Below the pieces are notes generated by a model. It was given only the letters and a program-made list of their open reading frames with translations, had not been told where the DNA came from and did no database searches. A program made the translations under genes and the position numbers. Of a DNA stretch of 64,000 bases, positions 33,419-41,641 are shown in pieces; position 1 is the first letter of the stretch; the number at the start of each line of letters is the position of its first letter. Origin of the DNA: Flavobacterium aquicola (GTDB lineage: Bacteria; Bacteroidota; Bacteroidia; Flavobacteriales; Flavobacteriaceae); contig NZ_QUNI01000015.1 in the NCBI RefSeq assembly GCF_003385115.1, positions 1 to 64,000 of the forward strand. Direction: 5' to 3'.

Positions 33419-34096
33419 ATGTCTCCTTTCTTCAAAAAATATAGAACCTATATAGGTATTGTTTTCATTTTTTCTGTCGTTACGTTGTACTTGTTTTATT
33501 CGGCGTTAAAGCCAACTAAAACATTACCTATTTTCAATCCGGCCGATGTAAACCCAGAATTAGTAGACTCAACCGTTCAATACGTCAGCAAATACCACAC
33601 AATCGCTGATTTTTCCTTTACTAATCAAAACGGAAAAACCATTACCCAAAAAGATTATGAAGGAAAAATATATGTAGCCGATTTTTTCTTTACAACCTGT
33701 GGTTCAATCTGTCCAAAAATGACAACCAACCTGGTCGATGTGCAAAAAGCAATCAGGAACAATCCAAAAGTTAAGCTGCTTTCACTTTCTGTTTTTCCAG
33801 AAACTGATACTGTGCCTGCATTAAAAGAGTATGCAAAAAAATACGGCGTGATTGATGCTAAATGGAATCTAGTTACGGGCGACAAAAAAGAAATCTACAC
33901 AATGGCTCGAAAATCTTATTTAGCAGTAAAAATGGGCAGACCAGACCAATTATACGATATGGTGCATACAGAAAATTTTGTTTTGGTTGATCAAAAAAAA
34001 CGCGTCCGCGGATTTTATGACGGCACTAAGAAAGAGGAAATTCAAAGGCTAATTGAAGATATTGATTGGCTTTGCGCCAATGAAAAAAATGAGTAA
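33419..34096 (+). CDS. SCO1/SenC family copper chaperone
   Basis: A 225-residue membrane-anchored thioredoxin-fold protein. One N-terminal membrane segment (about 10-30) is followed by the Sco domain with the copper-binding C-G-S-I-C-P motif (T-T-C-G-S-I-C-P) and the third ligand His in M-V-H-T-E-N-F. It probably delivers copper to cytochrome oxidase CuA or acts in thiol redox. ATG 33419 fits the family. The longer frame from 33203 overlaps the M13 gene start and is not credible. The Feo genes follow 71 bases later. Confidence 0.93.
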   Translation: MSPFFKKYRTYIGIVFIFSVVTLYLFYSALKPTKTLPIFNPADVNPELVDSTVQYVSKYHTIADFSFTNQNGKTITQKDYEGKIYVADFFFTTCGSICPKMTTNLVDVQKAIRNNPKVKLLSLSVFPETDTVPALKEYAKKYGVIDAKWNLVTGDKKEIYTMARKSYLAVKMGRPDQLYDMVHTENFVLVDQKKRVRGFYDGTKKEEIQRLIEDIDWLCANEKNE

Positions 34097-34133
34097 AACT
34101 GATAATAATCAAGTATAGTTATAAATAAAAATG

Positions 34134-34162
34134 TATTTTTGCAATCTAAATTCAATCTAAAT
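34134..34162 (+). promoter_or_regulatory. Feo promoter element and tandem 10-base repeat
   Basis: TATTTTTG (34134-34141) matches TAnnTTTG. It is followed at once by two direct copies of CAATCTAAAT (34142-34151 and 34153-34162), spaced 11 bases, just before the feoA TTG start. The repeats are placed where a metal-responsive repressor could block transcription start. That role is inferred. Confidence 0.5.
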
Positions 34163-34167
34163 AAGCT

Positions 34168-34410
34168 TTGCAGACAACGATACATTCTCTCAAAAAAGGC
34201 CAAAAAGCCACTATCCTGGATTTTGATATCGATTTAATCCCATTAAAACTTCTGGAAATGGGCTGTTTGCCAGGCAATGACGTTGAATTGCTTCAGGTCG
34301 CTCCATTTGGAGATCCTCTGTATTTAGATATAAATGGCTCACATCTTGCCATTCGTATTGAAACTGCCAAACTTATTGAAGTAGAACTCATTAATACTTC
34401 AGAAAAATGA
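34168..34410 (+). CDS. feoA: Ferrous iron transport protein A
   Basis: An 80-residue cytosolic SH3-like protein that assists FeoB. It shows L-K-K-G-Q near the start, the L-E-M-G-C-L-P-G motif, G-D-P-L-Y-L-D and the ending A-K-L-I-E-V. The start is TTG 34168; no in-frame ATG precedes the conserved strand. Its TGA overlaps the feoB ATG (34407), so the two genes are translationally coupled. Confidence 0.92.
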   Translation: MQTTIHSLKKGQKATILDFDIDLIPLKLLEMGCLPGNDVELLQVAPFGDPLYLDINGSHLAIRIETAKLIEVELINTSEK

Positions 34411-36506
34411 GTTTAAAAAACATCAACGTTGCATTAATTGGAAACCCAAATGTTGGGAAAACTTCGGTTTTTAATCAGCTTACTGGTTTAAATCAGCAAG
34501 TGGGGAACTACCCTGGAATTACCGTTGAGAAAAAAATGGGTTTTTGTAAACTGCCCAACAATATCAAAGCGAATATTCTTGATTTACCCGGAACCTACAG
34601 TCTAAATGCCAGTTCAATTGACGAAAGCGTTGTTATCGAACTCCTGCTTAACAAAAATGACCGTCTCTATCCAGACGTTGCATTAGTCGTTACTGATGTA
34701 GAAAATCTAAAACGAAATTTACTTCTTTACACACAGATAAAAGACCTTGAAATTCCAACTATTTTGGTCATTAATATGGCAGATAGAATGGAAACCAAAG
34801 GAATCAGCCTAGATATTCTCTATCTTGAGGAACACTTAAAAACCAAAATTGCGTTGATAAGTTCCAGAAAAGGACACGGAATCGAAGAATTGAAAAACCT
34901 AATTATCAGTTACAAAACCATTTCGGCTGAACCATGTTTGAATGCTTCAGTAATCGATAAGCCTTATTTTGACAGTCTTCAGCAAGCCTTTCCTAATCAG
35001 CTGCTGTATAAATTGTGGCTGGTTATCACGCAGGATGTCAACTTTTTGAATTTAGAGCGAAATGAAATTCGAAGTACGTTTACCAAATCACATTCGGATT
35101 TGAAACGCCTGCAGCAAAAAGAAACCATCAAGCGCTATCAGTTCATCAACAATGTTTTAAAAGAAGGCTTAAAAATTGACACTAGTATTGCTAAAGATTA
35201 CCGAAGTAAACTAGACCGCGTGCTAACCCATAAAGTTTGGGGTTATGCGATTTTCTTCGTGATTTTGTTTGTGATTTTTCAATCAATTTTTGAATGGTCC
35301 AAAATTCCAATGGATTTTATCGACAGTACATTTGCATCTTTAAGCTCTATGACGAGCGAACATCTGCCGTCGGGAATGCTGACTAATTTGATTTCGCAAG
35401 GGATAATACCGGGAATTGGCGGTATTTTAATATTTATACCTCAGATTGCTTTCTTGTTTCTGTTCATTTCGATACTTGAAGAAAGCGGTTACATGAGCCG
35501 TGTAGTTTTTTTGATGGACAAAATCATGCGCCGATTTGGATTATCCGGAAAAAGCGTAGTGCCTTTAATTTCTGGAACTGCCTGTGCTATTCCAGCTATT
35601 ATGGCCACCCGAAATATCGAAAACTGGAAAGAAAGACTGATTACCATACTCGTAACTCCTTTTACAACCTGCTCTGCACGTCTACCCGTTTATGCCATTA
35701 TTATTGGCTTGGTAATTCCTGATACTTATGTTTTTGGAATTTTAAATCTTCAGGGATTAACCTTAATGCTTCTATACGTCATCGGTTTTGGAATGGCAAT
35801 ATTTGCTGCTTATATTCTGAATCTTATTTTAAAAGTAAAAGGCAAAACATTTTTCGTTGTAGAAATGCCAAATTACAAACTGCCAATGTTTAAGAATGTT
35901 GCCATCAACGTAATTGAAAAAACAAAAGCATTCGTTTCTGGAGCTGGAAAAATAATTTTGGCAATATCCATCATTCTATGGTTTTTGGCTTCTTACGGAC
36001 CAGGAAAAGAGTTCAAAGATGCTGAAAAAATAGTTTTTGAAAATGCTAAAGAACATCCGCTGTCTTCAACGGAGTTTGAGAATGCTGTGGCTTCTCAAAA
36101 ACTGGAAAACTCTTATATTGGATTAATGGGAAGAGGTATAGAACCTGTCATTTCTCCATTGGGCTATGACTGGAAAATAGGTATAGCCATTATCAGTTCA
36201 TTTGCAGCCAGAGAAGTTTTTGTAGGAACCTTGGCAACCATTTACAGTGTTGGCGGAACCGATAATGAGAATACCATAAAAAATAAAATGGCTGATGAAG
36301 TAAACCCTGTAACAGGAGAAAAAATATTCAATTTTGCCTCGGGCATTTCCTTATTGATGTTTTATGCTTTTGCGATGCAGTGCGCCAGTACACTTGCCAT
36401 CACAAAGAAAGAAACCAATTCTTGGAAATGGCCAGCCGGTCAGCTTGTATTTATGAGCACTTTGGCCTATGTAGTCGCATTGATTGCTTTTCAAATCTTA
36501 AAATAA
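34407..36506 (+). CDS. feoB: Ferrous iron transporter B
   Basis: A 699-residue inner-membrane Fe2+ transporter. The N-terminal G domain has G-N-P-N-V-G-K-T-S (12-20), D-L-P-G-T-Y-S-L and the N-M-A-D specificity motif. The Gate segments with conserved Cys (G-T-A-C-A-I-P and T-T-C-S-A-R-L-P) sit among about ten membrane segments. It is in an operon with feoA and a 40-residue partner downstream. Regulation by iron is expected from the family. Confidence 0.96.
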   Translation: MSLKNINVALIGNPNVGKTSVFNQLTGLNQQVGNYPGITVEKKMGFCKLPNNIKANILDLPGTYSLNASSIDESVVIELLLNKNDRLYPDVALVVTDVENLKRNLLLYTQIKDLEIPTILVINMADRMETKGISLDILYLEEHLKTKIALISSRKGHGIEELKNLIISYKTISAEPCLNASVIDKPYFDSLQQAFPNQLLYKLWLVITQDVNFLNLERNEIRSTFTKSHSDLKRLQQKETIKRYQFINNVLKEGLKIDTSIAKDYRSKLDRVLTHKVWGYAIFFVILFVIFQSIFEWSKIPMDFIDSTFASLSSMTSEHLPSGMLTNLISQGIIPGIGGILIFIPQIAFLFLFISILEESGYMSRVVFLMDKIMRRFGLSGKSVVPLISGTACAIPAIMATRNIENWKERLITILVTPFTTCSARLPVYAIIIGLVIPDTYVFGILNLQGLTLMLLYVIGFGMAIFAAYILNLILKVKGKTFFVVEMPNYKLPMFKNVAINVIEKTKAFVSGAGKIILAISIILWFLASYGPGKEFKDAEKIVFENAKEHPLSSTEFENAVASQKLENSYIGLMGRGIEPVISPLGYDWKIGIAIISSFAAREVFVGTLATIYSVGGTDNENTIKNKMADEVNPVTGEKIFNFASGISLLMFYAFAMQCASTLAITKKETNSWKWPAGQLVFMSTLAYVVALIAFQILK

Positions 36507-36512
36507 AGCATA

Positions 36513-36635
36513 ATGATTCAGGAAATTATAGCCTTTGTTATACTCACTGCTGCAGTTGTCTTTTTGATTCGAAAATTTTTCTTCAAAAAAAAATCGGACA
36601 AAAACTGTGGGAACGGTGACTGTGGCTGCAGTTAA
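36513..36635 (+). CDS. FeoB-associated Cys-rich membrane protein
   Basis: This 40-residue protein has one membrane segment (I-I-A-F-V-I-L-T-A-A-V-V-F-L-I) followed by a Lys-rich stretch and the Cys tail N-C-G-N-G-D-C-G-C-S. That is the layout of the small FeoB-associated Cys-rich proteins (the FeoC-like group I know as PF12669). It starts 7 bases after the feoB stop, so it is the third gene of the feo operon. It is below common ORF length cut-offs and is easily missed. Confidence 0.85.
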   Translation: MIQEIIAFVILTAAVVFLIRKFFFKKKSDKNCGNGDCGCS

Positions 36636-36851
36636 TCGGTCTTAATTACTAAATATTTCTTCTTTTAAAATACAGCTGTGACCAAGTTTTCACTTTTTCA
36701 AAAAAGAAAAAATCAGAAAAAGAGAAAGAGCTAATAACTTAAAAAAACTCTAATTTCTATTTCGAAACGCTTTTCGTTCCGTTTTTTTATATTAAATTTA
36801 TGTCATTAATATTCAATTCTTTAATGTCTAAATTAAAAAAATCAAACTCCT

Positions 36852-37337
36852 ATGAAAAAAATATTTAGTAGAGGATTAGTTCTATCGGCTGTTTTACTGT
36901 CATTAATTTCATGTAAAAAAGAAGAGCCAGCTGTTGTTGCTGCTATTGATACTAATCAGATCAAAGAAGAAATTCAAGCCAAAGAAAATGAATTTGCAGA
37001 CACATACAATGCCGGCATAATGAAGGATATAGGATATTTTGCAGATGATGCCATTACCTATCCGCAGAATAACCAGCCAGTAACAGGAAAAGAAGCAATC
37101 GTTAAATATTTGAAAACCCATATTGATACTATTTCCAAAGGCAAGAAAATTTCATTTACCACTAACGAAGTATTTGTTGCAAAAGACGGAGAACAGGTTG
37201 TAGAAATAGGCAGTTATAAAGTAACAGATTCTACAGCTGCAGTAGTAAATTCAGGAAATTATATGACATTGTTTGTCAAAAAAGATGGTAAATATTACAG
37301 CTTAAGAGATATGAGTACTTCCGACTTACCAAACTAA
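36852..37337 (+). CDS. DUF4440/SnoaL-like lipoprotein
   Basis: A 161-residue lipoprotein with lipobox L-I-S-C (Cys 21). The mature part is an NTF2-like fold of the DUF4440 group: a helix E-F-A-D-T-Y-N-A-G, then Y-F-A-D-D-A-I-T-Y-P, then G-K-E-A-I and paired beta strands. No catalytic residues are assignable. It is monocistronic with a terminator directly downstream, and its function is unknown. Confidence 0.82.
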   Translation: MKKIFSRGLVLSAVLLSLISCKKEEPAVVAAIDTNQIKEEIQAKENEFADTYNAGIMKDIGYFADDAITYPQNNQPVTGKEAIVKYLKTHIDTISKGKKISFTTNEVFVAKDGEQVVEIGSYKVTDSTAAVVNSGNYMTLFVKKDGKYYSLRDMSTSDLPN

Positions 37338-37360
37338 TAAAATAATTCTATTACGAAAAA

Positions 37361-37395
37361 GGTTCCCAAAATTGATTTTTGGGAATCTTTTTTTT
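37361..37395 (+). terminator. Intrinsic terminator of the DUF4440-like gene
   Basis: The stem GTTCCCAAAA / TTTTTGGGAA has loop TTGA and is followed by eight T. Confidence 0.9.
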
Positions 37396-37454
37396 GGCTT
37401 TTTCACAAAAAACAAAACACATTCGCTATATAAAACTGTTTTGTAGGATTCAAT

Positions 37455-37496
37455 ATAATATGTAGAGATGCACTGCAGTGCATCTCTACATATTAT
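37455..37496. repeat. 42-base perfect palindrome
   Basis: Centred on CACTG/CAGTG with 21-base arms (ATAATATGTAGAGATGCACT then G). GTAGAGATGCACTGCAGTGC-type palindromes are dispersed repeats in several bacterial groups as I recall. It is the only copy here. Confidence 0.75.
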
Positions 37497-37603
37497 TACA
37501 TTTAATTGTGCTGATATTGTTTGTTAATCAAATAGTCCAAAATATTGGAATAAACGAAATCCTTGGCACTATAATAAAACTATTGTATTCATTAATATGC
37601 ATA

Positions 37604-37637
37604 AAAAAACCCTGAAGAACATCGTGTCATCAGGGTT
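37604..37637 (-). terminator. Intrinsic terminator of the Gly-rich protein gene
   Basis: On the minus strand AACCCTGA pairs with TCAGGGTT and is followed by seven T, 33 bases after the stop. Confidence 0.85.
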
Positions 37638-37669
37638 ATTATATTTTTTCAGAAGAGAAGAAGAACTGC

Positions 37670-38722
37670 CTAGCGTCTTCTTCCGCCGCCTCCGCCGCCT
37701 CTAAAACCGCCTCCGCCGCCACTAGATCGGAATCCGCCTCCGCTTCCACTAAAACTGCTGGAACGATTTGATGCCGATGGTCTTGCCGATGAAGAAGATC
37801 TATTCGACGCTGAAGCTCTATTACTAGCATCACGAGTTGAAGCAGAATTTCTGTTAGCATCACGTGTAGAGGCCGAATTTCTATTTCCGTCTCTTGTTGA
37901 AGCCGTATTTCTATTACCGTTATTTATATTATTCCTATTCCCGCTGTTTATGTTATTGTGCGAAACCCTATTTGAGGTATTTCGGCTATTATTATTATAG
38001 TTGTTAAAACTATTATGATTAACATAGACATTTGTATTGTGATATCCATAACCTCCTCCGTGGTAATGGTAATGATTGTGACGATAAATGCCAACAGCCA
38101 TCACAGTAGCAAATGCAAAATAAGGCGGGTAATATCCATAATAATATGGAGGATAATAAGGTACATATGCTGGCGAATACACATACTGCACAATTGGAGC
38201 TTGTTCAACTACAATTGTAGTCGTTTGAGCTGGCACATTCACAGTTACCGGATTACTGCCTGTATATCCCGGATTAGAAGTAACTCCGGCATTTCCAGAT
38301 GGACTTGGCTCCACAATATAATCCTTGCCATACAAAGCTTTGTCCCCAACAATCTGCATTGACACCTTTTTGTTTTTGTCTTTTGAAACCAAAATTACAG
38401 CTACGTCCTGTGTTTCTTTTTTACTTATAGGATCTCTAAGGATAAATGTATAGTTATCCCCGTCTTTTTTAGTATCAACTTTGATAAAATCAATTTTTTT
38501 ATCATCGTTTAAGTCCAAATTATTTATTTTATTCTTTTCGTCATTCAATGACTTTTCAAAATCTTCTATAGTCTTAGACTTTTGAAAAAGATCCAAAACT
38601 GCATAAAGATCTAGGTTGTCACCTGGCAAACCTAATTCTCCTGTATCACTATTTTGAGAAAAAGCAGTTGTCCCAAACAAGCTCATTACTATTACTAGAA
38701 ATGATAAAAAACGTACTTTCAT
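37670..38722 (-). CDS. Exported low-complexity Asn/Ser/Gly-rich protein
   Basis: A 350-residue exported protein. The signal peptide ends near A-F-S-Q (about 23). A folded N-terminal part (about 25-135) contains D-L-N-D-D-K-K-I-D-F, an EF-hand-like acidic loop. A Tyr/Pro-rich segment and His-rich Y-H-Y-H-G-G-G follow. Then come three 10-residue repeats N-R-N-S-A-S-T-R-D-A, a Ser/Arg part and a G-rich tail ending R-R-R. ATG 38722 starts the signal; the longer frame from 38821 is not credible. Function is unknown; a surface or nucleic-acid-binding role is possible. Confidence 0.75.
   Translation of the reverse strand: MKVRFLSFLVIVMSLFGTTAFSQNSDTGELGLPGDNLDLYAVLDLFQKSKTIEDFEKSLNDEKNKINNLDLNDDKKIDFIKVDTKKDGDNYTFILRDPISKKETQDVAVILVSKDKNKKVSMQIVGDKALYGKDYIVEPSPSGNAGVTSNPGYTGSNPVTVNVPAQTTTIVVEQAPIVQYVYSPAYVPYYPPYYYGYYPPYFAFATVMAVGIYRHNHYHYHGGGYGYHNTNVYVNHNSFNNYNNNSRNTSNRVSHNNINSGNRNNINNGNRNTASTRDGNRNSASTRDANRNSASTRDASNRASASNRSSSSARPSASNRSSSFSGSGGGFRSSGGGGGFRGGGGGGRRR
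37826..37915 (-). repeat. Three 30-base tandem repeats in the Gly-rich protein gene
   Basis: Units 37826-37855, 37856-37885 and 37886-37915 each encode N-R-N-(S/T)-A-S-T-R-D-(A/G). The third unit is the most diverged. The unit is a multiple of three, so copy-number change keeps the frame. Confidence 0.85.
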
Positions 38723-38795
38723 AATGTTATAATTTAAATTTGTAATGTAAATATAGCAAACAAAACTTAATAAAATATGTGTTGATTGAATATAT

Positions 38796-38936
38796 ATGGT
38801 ACAAATCAAAATTTGTGCCAAACACTTAAATATTGAATGTCACGTTTTTGACTCCACTAAAACAAAGGCAAAATTCAAATATGAATTTCAGCCAGCTTCT
38901 CAGGTAAGTTTGGAATTCGGAAAAGGAGGATTTTAA
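38796..38936 (+). CDS. Possible 46-residue ORF or C-terminal remnant
   Basis: ATG 38796 to TAA 38934-38936, beginning MVQIKICAKH and ending Q-V-S-L-E-F-G-K-G-G-F. The last 30 residues look like a beta-rich protein end rather than random translation. The frame is closed by TGA just upstream. It lies between the Gly-rich gene start and the mntR stop, reading against both. It may be a small gene, a displaced 3' end of a gene lost from this locus, or chance. I do not recognise it. Confidence 0.25.
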   Translation: MVQIKICAKHLNIECHVFDSTKTKAKFKYEFQPASQVSLEFGKGGF

Positions 38937-38938
38937 AT

Positions 38939-39592
38939 CTAAAGCACTTTTACAAACAAATTGCTTGCTATTTTATTCGAAATAACAAGTTCAGTGTCAT
39001 TGATTTTAATTTTCAATGATAAATCGAAGGTTTCCTTGGCAAGAACTTCAATTTTAGTTCCTAATCCTATCTGCTGCTTGTCGAGGTATTTCAAGAAATC
39101 AGAAGAATTGTCCTTTACCCCTACGCATATCCCTGTTTGATTGGACAACAGTTCAGACAACAATTGTTTTTCAATGGCAATGATTCTTCCCTGCGCATCA
39201 GGAATTGGGTCGCCGTGGGGATCTTCTGTTGGATTTCCCAAAAAATCATCCAGCTTATTTATGAGTTTTTCGGATTTTATGTGTTCCAATTGTTCAGCAA
39301 TATCATGAACTTCATCCCAAGAGAAATCCAATTTTTCAACTAAGAAAACTTCCCATAAACGGTGCTTTCTCACAATCATTTTAGCGGCAAGCTTTCCGTT
39401 TTCGGTTAATGAAACTCCTTGATATTTTTTATAATTCACCAAATCTTTTTCGGCCAATTTCTTAAGCATATCGGTCACTGACGAAGCTTTAGTTTCCATC
39501 ATTTCAGCAATAGCATTAGTGCTGACTTCACCATCAAGATTAGCAGTAAGATGGTATATGGATTTTAAATAGTTTTCTTCGGAGAAAGTCAT
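38939..39592 (-). CDS. mntR: DtxR/MntR family metal-dependent repressor
   Basis: A 217-residue regulator with an N-terminal winged helix (about 1-65, with E-E-N-Y-L-K-S-I-Y and S-S-V-T-D-M-L-K-K-L), a metal-binding dimerisation domain (H-R-L-W-E-V-F-L-V, H-D-I-A-E-Q-L-E-H) and a FeoA-like SH3 C-terminal domain (about 145-217). It lies 86 bases downstream of mntH on the same strand, which together with the family suggests control by Mn2+ or Fe2+ of mntH and the divergent receptor. Confidence 0.9.
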   Translation of the reverse strand: MTFSEENYLKSIYHLTANLDGEVSTNAIAEMMETKASSVTDMLKKLAEKDLVNYKKYQGVSLTENGKLAAKMIVRKHRLWEVFLVEKLDFSWDEVHDIAEQLEHIKSEKLINKLDDFLGNPTEDPHGDPIPDAQGRIIAIEKQLLSELLSNQTGICVGVKDNSSDFLKYLDKQQIGLGTKIEVLAKETFDLSLKIKINDTELVISNKIASNLFVKVL

Positions 39593-39678
39593 TTTTTTAA
39601 AGTTTCTTAGTGACTACGTTTCTAATGCTCTAATTTTAAATATTATAAAAAATCTTAGGAGCTTAAAACTTCAAGCAC

Positions 39679-41550
39679 CTATTTTTTTACAATCAGCAAA
39701 GGTATGGAAATCTTGTGTCTCAAACGATCAACTGTAGTTCCAAAAAGCAGATCTTTCATCCCAGTATGACCGTGAGTACCCATAATAAGTATATCAAAAC
39801 TGCCTTTATTGACCAATTTTGGGATTACTTTATTAGGTCTTCCAAAGCCCAAAACTGTTTTCACATTAAATCCTTTTTCCTGAAACATTGATTTATATTC
39901 CAGCAGCAGGGTTTCGTCTACAGTAGTTTCATGATCGTCAATTTGTTTGCCGTACATCATAGCGCCAACTGATTCAACCACGTGAATCAAAGTATAATTA
40001 GCATCTTTACCTCCTACTTTGAAGGCATGATTAATAGCATTTTCATCGGCAAATGAAAAATCTACAGTTATTGCAATATTCTTATTATCCTGAACAGCAG
40101 CTTCGGTAAACTTTAAATTCATATCATGAGGCGAATGATTTTCAATATTCAGCCTAGCTTTAGAAAAGAAAGGTTTTATAACGATATAAAGCAATAAAAT
40201 AAGAAAACTAAAAGCTAACGGCACTACAGTCAGCCAAAGAATAATCGAATTTTCGGATGCCTCAAGCCAGCCTTGTATTTCGGAATACACCAATTTGGCA
40301 TTTAATGAAACAATTATAATAGCTATCAGCCAAGCAGCAACTTGAGTCAATTTTCCAATATGATGTCCTTTCATTTTGGATTTATCACTTACAAAATGAA
40401 TTAGCGGAATGATAGCAAATCCCAATTGCAAACTCAAAATGACTTGGCTTAACACCAAAAGTTTACCTGTTACGCTTTCGCCATAAATCAATATAACCAC
40501 CACCGCAGGCACAATCGCAATCAATCGGGTAAGAATACGGCGTACCCAAGGCTGAATTCTTAAATTAAGATAACCTTCCATTACAATCTGTCCGGCCAAT
40601 GTTCCTGTAACCGTAGAACTTTGTCCAGCCGCTATCAACGCAACCGCAAACAAAATAGGCGCCCATTTTGTCCCCAGTAAAGGCTGCAGAAAACGATACG
40701 CATCTTGAATTTCGGCAACTTCATGCATTCCGTTCTTAAAAAATGTAGCAGCTGCTAAAATTAATATAGCTGCATTTACAAAAAACGCAAGATTTAAAGC
40801 AATTGTCGAATCAATTAAGTTGTACTTCAGCGCTTGTTTTATTCCCCTATCACTACGGCTGAATTTTCTGGTCTGCACCAATGAAGAATGCAGGTATAAA
40901 TTATGAGGCATAACGGTAGCACCTATAATTCCAATTGCAATATAAAGCGCCGATTCATTTGGCAATGAAGGAATCAATCCATAAAACACTTTATCTATTT
41001 CCGGCTGGGCAAATATCATTTCAAAAATAAAAGACAACCCAATAATCATCACTAATGCAATGATAAATGCTTCCATTTTTCGGATGCCTTTATTAATTAG
41101 AAAAAGCAGTAAAAACGTATCCAAAACCGTAATCATAACAGCTTCAATCAGCGGAATCCCAAACAACAAATTAATCCCGATAGCCATTCCCAAAACTTCT
41201 GCCAAATCACAGGCTGCAATGGCAATTTCGGCCAGAAAATAAAGAATGTAATTGATAAAAGGAGAATAAGTTTCACGAGAAGCTTGTGCCAAATCACGCT
41301 GGGTTACGATTCCGAGGCGTGCGCTTAAACTTTGCAAAAGCAGTGCCATCAAATTACTCATCAGCAAAACCCACAATAAGGAATAACCAAACTGGCTTCC
41401 TCCCGCAATATCGGTCGCCCAGTTGCCTGGATCCATATAACCCACACTCACCAAATAAGCCGGACCAAAAAAGGCTAATATTTTTTTTAAAACTGTTTTT
41501 TTATTCTGGGTAGACACCGATTGGTGTACTTCTTCGAGAGACTTAGACAT
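39679..41550 (-). CDS. mntH: Nramp Mn2+/H+ transporter fused to UspA domain
   Basis: A 623-residue protein. Residues about 25-450 are an Nramp transporter with eleven or so membrane segments, the metal-site motif D-P-G-N-W-A-T (about 45-51) and M-P-H-N-L-Y-L-H-S (about 225). The last about 145 residues form a universal-stress (UspA) domain with D-F-S at its start and the ATP-binding G-T-H-G-H-T-G loop near the end. It imports Mn2+ (possibly Fe2+) driven by protons; the Usp domain may sense nucleotide. I use ATG 41550 (MSKSLEE); the TTG at 41571 is less likely. Divergent from the TonB receptor. Confidence 0.92.
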   Translation of the reverse strand: MSKSLEEVHQSVSTQNKKTVLKKILAFFGPAYLVSVGYMDPGNWATDIAGGSQFGYSLLWVLLMSNLMALLLQSLSARLGIVTQRDLAQASRETYSPFINYILYFLAEIAIAACDLAEVLGMAIGINLLFGIPLIEAVMITVLDTFLLLFLINKGIRKMEAFIIALVMIIGLSFIFEMIFAQPEIDKVFYGLIPSLPNESALYIAIGIIGATVMPHNLYLHSSLVQTRKFSRSDRGIKQALKYNLIDSTIALNLAFFVNAAILILAAATFFKNGMHEVAEIQDAYRFLQPLLGTKWAPILFAVALIAAGQSSTVTGTLAGQIVMEGYLNLRIQPWVRRILTRLIAIVPAVVVILIYGESVTGKLLVLSQVILSLQLGFAIIPLIHFVSDKSKMKGHHIGKLTQVAAWLIAIIIVSLNAKLVYSEIQGWLEASENSIILWLTVVPLAFSFLILLLYIVIKPFFSKARLNIENHSPHDMNLKFTEAAVQDNKNIAITVDFSFADENAINHAFKVGGKDANYTLIHVVESVGAMMYGKQIDDHETTVDETLLLEYKSMFQEKGFNVKTVLGFGRPNKVIPKLVNKGSFDILIMGTHGHTGMKDLLFGTTVDRLRHKISIPLLIVKK

Positions 41551-41607
41551 TTTTAATCTTTTAATAAACAAATATATAAAAATAACTTTATATCAATGAA
41601 ATTATTT

Positions 41608-41625
41608 TTTTAGCTTTGTCTAAAA
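41608..41625. promoter_or_regulatory. Candidate metal-repressor operator over the receptor promoter
   Basis: TTTTAG-N6-CTAAAA is a perfect 6-base inverted repeat (41608-41613, 41620-41625). It overlaps TAGCTTTG (41611-41618), the TAnnTTTG element of the TonB receptor gene, in the mntH/receptor divergent gap. DtxR-family repressors bind AT-rich dyads of this size. Binding by the local MntR is inference. Confidence 0.5.
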
Positions 41626-41641
41626 TTTAATTTAACCAAAA

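Larger units (their letters stand above)
37338..37669. other. Convergent intergenic region, 332 bases
   Basis: It holds terminators for both neighbours and a 42-base perfect palindrome at 37455-37496. No gene is seen. Confidence 0.7.
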
